This document shows, piece by piece, positions 26,378 through 33,788 of a stretch of DNA of 64,000 nt; the first letter of the stretch is position 1, and each line of letters starts with the position of its first letter. The DNA is taken from positions 434,001-498,000 of the forward strand of contig OZ239145.1 of assembly GCA_965194535.1 (NCBI GenBank), read 5' to 3'. Source of the DNA: Verrucolacustris abundans. GTDB taxonomy: Bacteria; Verrucomicrobiota; Verrucomicrobiia; Methylacidiphilales; Verrucolacustridaceae. The notes below the pieces were generated by a model that saw only the letters and a program-made list of their open reading frames with translations, had not been told where the DNA came from and did no database searches. A program made the position numbers and the translations under genes.

Positions 26378-26426
26378 AAACCCCTCGGACGAGAGTGATT
26401 GCTCGTTCGGGGGGTTTTCTTTTTTA
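26378..26426 (+). terminator. Rho-independent terminator of the porin gene
   Basis: A GC-rich stem formed by ACCCCTCGGACGAG and CTCGTTCGGGGGGT, with an 8-nt loop and one G-U type mismatch, is followed by TTTTCTTTTTT. It lies 30 nt after the porin stop. Confidence 0.9.
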
Positions 26427-26484
26427 TGTAGGGCGTCCGTTCGTGGGCGCTGGGAGTAAGGCGGGCAAGATGCCCGCCCTACAT
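26426..26484. repeat. 59-bp REP/MITE-like palindromic intergenic element
   Basis: The ends are 9-bp inverted repeats (ATGTAGGGC / GCCCTACAT). Inside are two further hairpins: GCGTCC...GGGCGC and a perfect GGCGGGCA-AGA-TGCCCGCC at 26460-26478. It abuts the terminator T-run and encodes no protein. The structure suggests a dispersed non-coding repeat; copy number cannot be judged from one window. Confidence 0.65.
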
Positions 26485-26549
26485 GGCCTATCTAGACTGG
26501 GTGTTCGGTATTTCTCGGGTTCTTTCGATCGATCCGCTAGGAACAAGTT

Positions 26550-27227
26550 ATGGTCGATCTGCCCTACTGGACGGTGGTGAATCTTCTGCGGGGAATCCTT
26601 TCCCCCGTTTGCCGAATCGAAGTCCGGGGGACGCGGCAAGTTCCCGCTGGGCCGTGGATTTTGGCCTGCAATCACCTAAGTCACTTTGATCCTCCTTTGA
26701 TTGCGGGAGCTTTTTCGCGTCCGATCGATTTTTTGGCGATGCGGGAGCTGTTTCAACCTGCTTGGTTCGGATCTCTGATGAGAAAGTGTCACGTGATTTC
26801 TGTAGGTCGTGAGGATGTGGATACGGCAGCTTTCAAAACCGTTCTCAAGAGACTTCAAAGTGGTCGGATCGTTGGGGTTTTCCCTGAGGGAGGACTTCGG
26901 GCGGGAGCAACATCCGTGCTGGAGGGAGCACGGATGAAAGAAGGGATTTCTCTTTTAGCCGCCAAATCGGGTTGCTGCGTCCGACCTGCCGTGATCGTGG
27001 GGAGCGACCAGCTTTACGTCGGTCGAAACTGGATTCGGCGGCCCCGAGTTGTGATTGCGGTAGGAGAACCGATTTCTGCGCCTCGTGGGAAGGAGGATCG
27101 GAAAGGGTGGACCGATCAGTTGGCAAGCGAGATGCGAAAACTGTATTTGGAGGTGAAGCGCAGTCACCGACTGGAGGATGTGGTTCTTCCAAAAACACCA
27201 CAGGAAAGATGGAAGGCGGGCCGATGA
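26550..27227 (+). CDS. plsC: 1-acyl-sn-glycerol-3-phosphate acyltransferase (PlsC family)
   Basis: Transfers an acyl group to lysophosphatidic acid in phospholipid synthesis. The 225-residue protein has the acyltransferase block I NHLSHFD (NHxxxxD, with the catalytic His), block II near VISVGRE, and block III FPEGGLRAG. A hydrophobic N-terminal segment suggests membrane association. The stop overlaps the next gene's ATG by 4 bp. The precise acyl acceptor is inferred from the family. Confidence 0.88.
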   Translation: MVDLPYWTVVNLLRGILSPVCRIEVRGTRQVPAGPWILACNHLSHFDPPLIAGAFSRPIDFLAMRELFQPAWFGSLMRKCHVISVGREDVDTAAFKTVLKRLQSGRIVGVFPEGGLRAGATSVLEGARMKEGISLLAAKSGCCVRPAVIVGSDQLYVGRNWIRRPRVVIAVGEPISAPRGKEDRKGWTDQLASEMRKLYLEVKRSHRLEDVVLPKTPQERWKAGR

Positions 27228-28204
27228 TTGGGCGATTGCATGCGTTGCAGTCGCGGGTGGTGGATTCCGCAGCTTTTTTCGGGATCGGGTTGTGGCAGTT
27301 GTTGGGCCGTGCCGGCAGTCACAGCCCCCAAGAGTGGGATGATTATGTGCGAAATTGGCTGACGAGGGGTGGCGAAGAGTTTTACCGTGTTCCGGACAAA
27401 ATCCCCGAAGGGTTGAATGAGGGGAGAATGAGTTTTGCGTCTCCAGTGATGGGGGATCAGGACGAAAATAACCGATTTCATTTGCGAGTATGGCCTGGGA
27501 CCAAAGGAATGAAGTCGCCTGCGATGGTGATGTTGCATTCCCTCTTTTCGGCCAGTGATGTGGGGTATGCCCACTGGGCGGGGGTATTGAATCGTTTGGG
27601 ATGGACGGCAGTTTTTTATGATTTGCCGTACCATTTTCGCAGAAGGCCTAAGGGGACATGGAGTGGCGAACTGGTTTTTGGGGGGAACTTGATTCGGAGT
27701 GCGGAAGCGATTCGGCAGGCGGTCACCGAAGTCAGGATGGTAACAAGGATGTTGAAGGCGTCGGGGGCACCGGAGGTGGGGCTTTGGGGAATGAGTTTGG
27801 GTGGGTGGGTAGCGGGATTGACGTTGTGTCATGAGCCGGACTTGGCCTGCGGTTGGTTGGTGCAACCGATTCCAGATGTGGCAACGGCGATTTGGGATTC
27901 AGAAGGGGGGTGGGTTTTGCGGAGACAGATGGAGGAGCGTGGGTTGGATCGCGAGCGGGTGGAGAAACTTTTGCCCTTGGTTTGTCCGTCCCACGGAAAA
28001 CTACAACTTCCATCGAAGCGGGTGTTGGTCGTTGGCGGTTCGCACGATTCGGTGGCTCCGCCGTCTAAGTTAAGGGCTTTGTCGGAGGGGTGGGGAGGAG
28101 CGCACTATCGGGAGGTGGGGCAGGGGCATATTGGTTACCAAGCGATGCCGAGCACCTGGCGGTGGGGCAGGGAACTAATGCCGGAACTCTTTATCGGCAA
28201 GTAG
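27224..28204 (+). CDS. Alpha/beta hydrolase
   Basis: Hydrolase of 326 residues with the nucleophile elbow GMSLGGW (Ser as nucleophile), a preceding strand PAMVMLHSLFSA, a late-strand Asp in VVGGSHDSVAPP and a final His in GQGHIGYQ, which would complete a Ser-Asp-His triad. The start is the ATG that overlaps the plsC stop (ATGA). Pairing with an acyltransferase suggests ester or lipid substrates, but the reaction is unknown. Confidence 0.85.
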   Translation: MIGRLHALQSRVVDSAAFFGIGLWQLLGRAGSHSPQEWDDYVRNWLTRGGEEFYRVPDKIPEGLNEGRMSFASPVMGDQDENNRFHLRVWPGTKGMKSPAMVMLHSLFSASDVGYAHWAGVLNRLGWTAVFYDLPYHFRRRPKGTWSGELVFGGNLIRSAEAIRQAVTEVRMVTRMLKASGAPEVGLWGMSLGGWVAGLTLCHEPDLACGWLVQPIPDVATAIWDSEGGWVLRRQMEERGLDRERVEKLLPLVCPSHGKLQLPSKRVLVVGGSHDSVAPPSKLRALSEGWGGAHYREVGQGHIGYQAMPSTWRWGRELMPELFIGK

Positions 28205-28314
28205 TTACTAGTTGGAAGAAGTTGGAATTGATAGGCGGGAAAAGGGTGGCATAGTCTAATCATACCGACATCCAGAGACCAAAGTGCTGGGTGAACCAAA
28301 GGAGCCAATCGTAC

Positions 28315-29385
28315 ATGGCATCGTCAGGAGCAAAAAAGGTAAGGTCGAAAGAGAAGCCGGGTAAATCACCCGCGGTTCTCCCTACCCTGACACCCTCAGA
28401 ACGGGTGGATCTGCTCCGCAAGATGGTTTTGATCCGCAGGTTTGAGCAGAAGGCAGCTCAAGCTTTCATGCAGGCAAAGATTAAGGGTTTTTGTCACTTG
28501 TACATTGGTCAAGAGGCAGTAGCTGTCGGATCCATTTCCACTCTCAGCCCAACGGATGCAGTCATTACTGCGTATCGGGATCACGGGCATGCTTTGGCTC
28601 GAGGGATGAGTTCGCGGGAGTGCATGGCGGAGTTATTTGGAAAGATTACGGGATGTTCGAGAGGGAAAGGTGGTTCGATGCATTTCTTCAATAAGGAAAA
28701 ACATTTCCATGGTGGACACGGAATTGTGGGAGGTCAGACGCCTCTAGCTGCGGGAATCGCTTTTGCGCAGAAATATAAGGGCACAGGGGAAGTAACGGTT
28801 TGTTATTTGGGGGATGGAGCGGTGAATCAGGGTGCGTTTCATGAATCACTCAACTTGGCGGCCTTGTGGAAATTGCCTGTTATTTATGTGATCGAGAACA
28901 ATGAGTACGCAATGGGCACGCATCAGTCTCGTAGCTCGGCGGGCTATCCTCTGGTCAAGAGGGCGGATGGGTACGATATGGCCGGAATTACAGCGAATGG
29001 AAATGATGTGGATGATGTGAGAGAGAAGATGTGGGATGCGGTTCAGCTGGCTCGGACGGAAAGTCTACCTTCCTTGGTTGAGGTGAAAACTTACCGCTAC
29101 CGTGGACATTCGATGTCAGATCCTGGAAATTATCGGACGAAGGAAGAAATTGCGGAGAGAAAGAAAGAGTCAGAACCGATCTCCTTTTTCAAAGAGAGGC
29201 TCTATAAAGAGAAGGCGTTGACGGAGAAGGAGTATGAGGAGATTGAGCGGGTGGCAGTAGCCGAGGCGGATGATTCGATCGCTTTCGCTGAAAGTTCTCC
29301 GGAGCCCGAGGTGGGAACGGTGTTTGAGGATATTTTTGCGCCTGAGGATCAGATTGCGGAATTCCGTCCGCCGATTGGAAGTTAA
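28315..29385 (+). CDS. pdhA: Pyruvate dehydrogenase E1 component, alpha subunit
   Basis: Thiamine diphosphate-dependent decarboxylating subunit. The 356-residue protein has RRFEQKAAQ, HLYIGQEAVAVG, the phosphorylation-loop-like YRDHGHALARGM, GKGGSMHFF, and the TPP motif GDGAVNQGAFHESLN ending in IENNEYAMGT. The start is the ATG 11 bases after AAAGGAG; an 8-codon upstream extension in frame begins before that ribosome site. It is followed at 2 bp by pdhB. No E2 or E3 gene follows. Confidence 0.95.
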   Translation: MASSGAKKVRSKEKPGKSPAVLPTLTPSERVDLLRKMVLIRRFEQKAAQAFMQAKIKGFCHLYIGQEAVAVGSISTLSPTDAVITAYRDHGHALARGMSSRECMAELFGKITGCSRGKGGSMHFFNKEKHFHGGHGIVGGQTPLAAGIAFAQKYKGTGEVTVCYLGDGAVNQGAFHESLNLAALWKLPVIYVIENNEYAMGTHQSRSSAGYPLVKRADGYDMAGITANGNDVDDVREKMWDAVQLARTESLPSLVEVKTYRYRGHSMSDPGNYRTKEEIAERKKESEPISFFKERLYKEKALTEKEYEEIERVAVAEADDSIAFAESSPEPEVGTVFEDIFAPEDQIAEFRPPIGS

Positions 29386-29387
29386 TC

Positions 29388-30362
29388 ATGGCTGTGATCA
29401 CGATGCGGGAGGCGCTCAACCAAGCGTTGAGTGAGGAGATGGAGAGGGACGAGAATGTAATCCTATTGGGGGAGGAAGTGGCCGAGTACCAAGGAGCTTA
29501 TAAGGTGAGCTCGGGGCTTTTGCAGAAGTTTGGTTCCAAGCGGGTGCTAGATACTCCGATCAGTGAGTCTGGTTTTGCCGGGCTGGGGGTGGGAGCGGCC
29601 ATGCAGGGGCTACGTCCGGTGGTGGAGTTTATGACATGGAGTTTCTCGATGGTTGCGTATGACCAGATCGTCAACAACGCGGGGGCGATTCGGTACATGA
29701 GTGGGGGACAGTACTCGATTCCGATTGTTTTTCGTGGTTCCTCGGGTGCGGGATTGCAGGTGGGAGCGACCCACTCGCACACACCAGAAAACTGGTATGC
29801 CAATGTGCCTGCCCTGACGGTGATCACGCCTGCGTTCCCAGATGATGCCAAAGGCCTTTTGAAGAGTGCTATCCGGAGTAACAACCCGGTTTGCTTCATC
29901 GAGAATGAGAAACTTTATGGATTCAAAGATGAGGTGCCCGAGGGGGAAATTCTGACCACCATCGGCCAGGCCCGTATCCGCCGCCCAGGGGATCAGGTGA
30001 CCCTGATTGCTAACAGTGCATCGACTCATGTGGCACTTGCGGCGGCTTTACAGTTGGAAGCGGATGGAATCTCTGCCGAGGTTCTTGATTTACGGACGAT
30101 CAAACCTTTGGACCTGCCGGCGATTTTGGGATCTGTTGCGAAAACAAACCGAGTCGTGATCGTGGAGGAGAACAAGCCGTTTGCAGGTTGGGGTGCCCAA
30201 GTGGCTTACGAGATCCAGCACCGCTCTTTTGACGATCTGGACGCACCGATCCAGCGCGTGACAGGGTTGGACACTCCCCAGCCGTATGCCCGTGTTTTAG
30301 AGCAGGCGGTGATGCCCAGTGCAGATCGGGTGATCGAAGCGGTGAAAAAGATCTTGGCGTAG
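29388..30362 (+). CDS. pdhB: Pyruvate dehydrogenase E1 component, beta subunit
   Basis: Partner of PdhA in the heterotetrameric E1. The 324-residue protein has ITMREALNQAL, LLGEEVAEYQGAYKVS, DTPISESGFAGLGVGAAM, RGSSGAGLQVGATHSHTPENW and the C-terminal transketolase domain DLRTIKPLDLPAI and VIVEENKPFAGWGAQ. The last motif, with its spacing, matches the pyruvate-type beta subunit. Its start codon follows the pdhA stop by 2 bp. Confidence 0.96.
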   Translation: MAVITMREALNQALSEEMERDENVILLGEEVAEYQGAYKVSSGLLQKFGSKRVLDTPISESGFAGLGVGAAMQGLRPVVEFMTWSFSMVAYDQIVNNAGAIRYMSGGQYSIPIVFRGSSGAGLQVGATHSHTPENWYANVPALTVITPAFPDDAKGLLKSAIRSNNPVCFIENEKLYGFKDEVPEGEILTTIGQARIRRPGDQVTLIANSASTHVALAAALQLEADGISAEVLDLRTIKPLDLPAILGSVAKTNRVVIVEENKPFAGWGAQVAYEIQHRSFDDLDAPIQRVTGLDTPQPYARVLEQAVMPSADRVIEAVKKILA

Positions 30363-30391
30363 AGGTTCGGGTAAACCGGGTTTTTATTTCG

Positions 30392-31309
30392 ATGAGTTCC
30401 GCGCTTTTTCAGCCTGGGCAGATGATTTTTCGGGAGGGGGACACGACCCAAGAGGCATATCGAATTCTGAAGGGCCGGGTGGAAATCAGTATTGCGGGGG
30501 ATGGGAAGTCGGTCATTTTGGCGCAGTTGGGTGAGGGGGATATTTTTGGAGAGATGGCGATGGTGGATGAGAGACCTCGTTCGGCCTCGGCCCAGGCGCT
30601 GGAAGTTACGGAGTGTGAGGTTCTGACGGCAGAAAATTTCAATGAAGCGGTTTTGCAACGCCCAGAAATTCTGATTCCTTATCTGGCCTCCTTCTTTGAG
30701 AGGCTGAGAACAGCCAATGATCGTTTGCGGATGGAGATGAGGTTGCGGGCTCAAGCGGAGCAGAGAGCGACTTCGCCTGCGGCTTCCAGCCCTGCGGCTC
30801 CTGTGGCACGAGTCGTTGCCCCTTTGGCCAAGCCAATTGCACCTCCCTCGCTCGAGATGACGCGGGGTTCGGCGCCTGCGCCTACAGCTCCGTCTACTGC
30901 CCCAGTGGCACCTCCGCCTGAAGGGGGATATCAGTCTATTGTTTTAACTGCCTGTAACGATCATGCCATGGCTCGTCTGCCCGAAAGCTCTGTGACGATT
31001 CAGAAGTTTCCTTTTCGGATCGGGCGAAAACATGAAACCCCCGGAAAAGGGGCCACGGTATTTGCCTCGAATGATTTGCCGATTGCCGACGAAAAGCCGT
31101 ATCAAATTTCCAGGAATCACTGCTCCATCGAGCGGGAGGGGGATCACTTCTTTGTGAGAGATCGTGGAAGTTCGCTGGGAACGGTGGTGAACGATGCGGC
31201 GATTGGGTTGGCGGAGAACAGCCTGACGCAGGATTTGAGGGGTGGGGAAAATCAGATTTTATTGGGTTCAGACGACAGCCAATTTCAGTTCAAAGTGACG
31301 TTGCGCTAG
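30392..31309 (+). CDS. Cyclic nucleotide-binding domain - FHA domain protein
   Basis: Two-module signalling protein of 305 residues. Residues 1-110 form a cNMP-binding fold (FREGDTTQEAYRILKGRVEI, GEGDIFGEMAMVDERPRSASAQA, matching the FGE...R phosphate-binding cassette). A Pro/Ala-rich linker (about 128-185) follows. The C-terminal FHA domain (about 200-305) has FRIGRKHE, SRNHCSIE and RGSSLGTVVN, the residues that bind phosphothreonine. No DNA-binding or catalytic domain is present. It sits 29 bp after pdhB, so it may be co-transcribed with it. Confidence 0.88.
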   Translation: MSSALFQPGQMIFREGDTTQEAYRILKGRVEISIAGDGKSVILAQLGEGDIFGEMAMVDERPRSASAQALEVTECEVLTAENFNEAVLQRPEILIPYLASFFERLRTANDRLRMEMRLRAQAEQRATSPAASSPAAPVARVVAPLAKPIAPPSLEMTRGSAPAPTAPSTAPVAPPPEGGYQSIVLTACNDHAMARLPESSVTIQKFPFRIGRKHETPGKGATVFASNDLPIADEKPYQISRNHCSIEREGDHFFVRDRGSSLGTVVNDAAIGLAENSLTQDLRGGENQILLGSDDSQFQFKVTLR

Positions 31310-31333
31310 GGGCTGGTTGAGGTAGAAAAGAGT

Positions 31334-31480
31334 ATGGATACGGAAGAAATTTCTTATGTGATCCGCTGTTTAGGGGCTGTTGCGGCATGCTTGGGCGTAG
31401 CGGGGGCTATTTTTACTTACAACATCCTTCTTGAGCTTTCTTTTTTCTCTAATCTACTGATTCGACTCGGTCTTCAGTAG
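31334..31480 (+). CDS. Small hydrophobic protein of 48 residues
   Basis: A short open frame starting ATG with a GAGG-containing stretch about 12 bases upstream. It starts MDTEEISYVIRC, then has a hydrophobic run (LGAVAACLGVAGAIFTYNIL) that could be a single membrane segment. It resembles no family known to me. It lies between the cNMP-FHA gene and pta, on the same strand. It may be a real small membrane protein or chance. Confidence 0.35.
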   Translation: MDTEEISYVIRCLGAVAACLGVAGAIFTYNILLELSFFSNLLIRLGLQ

Positions 31481-31588
31481 AGCAGGAGGCCTGCGGGGCC
31501 GCTTTGCGTATGTGACCATCGTGAGTTTTGAGCCTTCTTTTGGGATGTTCGCCTTGCCCTGACTTCAGAAGGAGTCGAAGATACCGAA

Positions 31589-32656
31589 GTGAGCGGACCT
31601 CTTCTACTTTCCTTAGCTGAAAAATTGGTCAAACACCCGAAACGGATTGTTTTTCCTGAAGGAACCAATGCCCAAGTAGTGCGGGCGGCTTCCCGATACG
31701 CCCAAATGCGGATGGGACCGGTCGTTTTGCTGGGGCAACCGGATTTGATCCGGCGTCAGGCGAAAACCCAGAAAGTGGAACTGGATCGGGTAATGTTACT
31801 GGATCCCGTCGAAGGTCAGGACCGGCAGATGTTCAAGGACTACTTACGAAGTGAGGCCCAAGGCGGTAAATTAAAATTAAGTGAGATTGATGATATGTTG
31901 TCCGATCCGATTGTGTACGGCACGTTAATGCTTCGATTCGGGCAGGTGGACGGTCTCGTGGCGGGGGTGGGAGCATATTCGGGAAACGTGTTACGTCCTT
32001 TGATTCGAATGATTCCGCGCCTGCCTCATATTTCGAGGATATCGAGTGCGACCCTATTGGAGTGTGAGGATGGAAAGACGGGAGATAGTGGAATTCTGGT
32101 TGTGGGCGATGCGGCGGTGGTGCCTCGTCCCAAGGCGGAGGAGTTGGCGGCAACGGCGGTTGGATTAGCAGGGTTGAAAAAAAGGCTAACGGGTAGAAAT
32201 GCACGGGTCGCTTTGCTCTCCTACTCAACCCGAGGCAGTGCTACGTTGAGTGAGGATACAGGCAAGGTAATTGAGGCCACAAAGAAAGCCCGTGAGCTGG
32301 CCCAGCAGATTGGGTTAGGAGGGGAGTTTGATGGGGAGATGCAGTTGGACGCGGCTTTGGATCCGAAGAAAGCCTCGCTGAAGATTCCGGGTTCCAAAGT
32401 GGCGGGTCGGGCAGACTGTTTGGTGTTTCCGGACCTGAATTCAGGAAATATCGCGGTGAAGAGCATTCAACACTTCGGACGGGTGCGGACCTATGGGAAT
32501 ATTCTTTTGGGGCTGCGTTTGCCTGCGGCGGAGCTCAGCCGTGGGGCGGATGAGGAGGAAGTCCTGGGGGTAGCAGCGATTGTTGGAATTCTGGCGGTGG
32601 AGTATCGCAAGTTGTACCCCGAGCCCTCTTCTCCGGAGGTTGCTCTGCGAAGGTAA
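31589..32656 (+). CDS. pta: Phosphate acetyltransferase, catalytic domain polypeptide
   Basis: Interconverts acetyl-CoA and acetyl phosphate. The 355-residue protein corresponds only to the C-terminal PTA/PTB domain of long Pta enzymes, with FPEGTNAQVVRAA, DGLVAGVGAYSGNVLRPLI, VGDAAVVPRPKAEELAA, ALLSYSTRGSA, GEMQLDAAL and FPDLNSGNIAVKSIQHFG. The start is GTG, with AGAAGGAG about 15 bases upstream. The regulatory-type N-terminal domains of long Pta are encoded by the next gene. Acetate kinase is not in the window. Confidence 0.93.
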   Translation: MSGPLLLSLAEKLVKHPKRIVFPEGTNAQVVRAASRYAQMRMGPVVLLGQPDLIRRQAKTQKVELDRVMLLDPVEGQDRQMFKDYLRSEAQGGKLKLSEIDDMLSDPIVYGTLMLRFGQVDGLVAGVGAYSGNVLRPLIRMIPRLPHISRISSATLLECEDGKTGDSGILVVGDAAVVPRPKAEELAATAVGLAGLKKRLTGRNARVALLSYSTRGSATLSEDTGKVIEATKKARELAQQIGLGGEFDGEMQLDAALDPKKASLKIPGSKVAGRADCLVFPDLNSGNIAVKSIQHFGRVRTYGNILLGLRLPAAELSRGADEEEVLGVAAIVGILAVEYRKLYPEPSSPEVALRR

Positions 32657-32660
32657 GAGA

Positions 32661-33788
32661 ATGGAACTTAACAGAGTAACGCCACGGATCTACGTGGCTG
32701 CGACCCGACAGGATGATGGAAAGACGACCACGTGTCTGGGGCTTTATGCAGCTCTTTCGGCCAAGTTCAAAAAGATCGGTTACATCAAACCGGTAGGGCA
32801 GAGGTTTGTCGAGGTGGCGGGTAAGAAGGTAGATGAAGATTCGGTTTTGGTGAGCAACACCTATGGCGTGAATTTGCCGATCGAAGCAATGTCTCCGATC
32901 GCGGTGGATCGGATGTTCACACGGGAGTATCTGGAGCGGGGAAATCTTCCGGCGATGAAGGCAACAATCGAGGAGGCTTTCAACCGGGTGGCGTGGGAAC
33001 ATGACTTTGTTTTGATTGAAGGCACGGGACATGCAGGGGTGGGAAGTGTCTTGGATCTCTCGAATGCGCAGGTGGCGAAGCTATTGGGGAGTCAGGTGAT
33101 CATTGTGACGACGGGGGGGGTTGGGCGGCCAGTGGATGAGGTCAGCCTGAACTTGGCGCTCTTCGAGAAACACGGTGTGAAGGTAGTCGGGGTGGTGTTG
33201 AACAAGGTTTTACCGGCCAAGATGGAGGCGTTGCGGCCATGGGCGGAAAAGGCTTTTCACCGGATGGGGTTACCGATTTTGGGAATGATTCCGTATCACG
33301 GGGAACTTCGTCGTCCGACGCTGGGTCAGGTGACCTTGGAGTTGGGCGGGGAATTTCTTTCGGGGGAAAATATGAAACGGAGAAAAGTGAGATCGGTAGC
33401 GGTAGGGGCGATGACGGCGGCCCGCCTACAGGATCAGCTTCATCCAGGGGCTCTTTTGATCACCCCGGGAGATCGGGAGGATCTGCTTTTGGCGACACTG
33501 GAGGCGCAGGGCAAAGGGGGGCACGAAGCGAAGCCAGCAGGAATCATTTTGACGGACGGGCTCAAGCCGCAACCGGGATTGATCAAAATGTTGCAGGAAC
33601 GCGGACTTCCGACGGTGGCGGTGACGGGGGACAGCTACACCGTGGCAGCGAAGATTGAAAGAATGACGGTGAAGACCGATCCGGGAGACAAGGAGAAGAT
33701 TTTAATGATTCAGGAGGTGATCGCGAAGCATTTGGATCTGGGGGCGATTATTCGAGGGAGCAAGCCGGTGAATGCGGGAAAAAGCTAG
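32661..33788 (+). CDS. P-loop (BioD-like) - DRTGG domain protein
   Basis: This 375-residue protein equals the N-terminal half of long phosphotransacetylases. Residues 1-200 form a dethiobiotin synthetase-like P-loop fold with AATRQDDGKTTTCLGLY, GYIKPVGQRF and LIEGTGHAGVGSV; the second half is a DRTGG domain (about 210-320; GAMTAARLQDQLHPGALLITPGDREDLL). It starts 5 bp after pta. In fused Pta this part modulates catalysis, so it probably acts as a separate regulatory subunit. Its stop overlaps the convergent ppk1 stop by 4 bp. Confidence 0.88.
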   Translation: MELNRVTPRIYVAATRQDDGKTTTCLGLYAALSAKFKKIGYIKPVGQRFVEVAGKKVDEDSVLVSNTYGVNLPIEAMSPIAVDRMFTREYLERGNLPAMKATIEEAFNRVAWEHDFVLIEGTGHAGVGSVLDLSNAQVAKLLGSQVIIVTTGGVGRPVDEVSLNLALFEKHGVKVVGVVLNKVLPAKMEALRPWAEKAFHRMGLPILGMIPYHGELRRPTLGQVTLELGGEFLSGENMKRRKVRSVAVGAMTAARLQDQLHPGALLITPGDREDLLLATLEAQGKGGHEAKPAGIILTDGLKPQPGLIKMLQERGLPTVAVTGDSYTVAAKIERMTVKTDPGDKEKILMIQEVIAKHLDLGAIIRGSKPVNAGKS

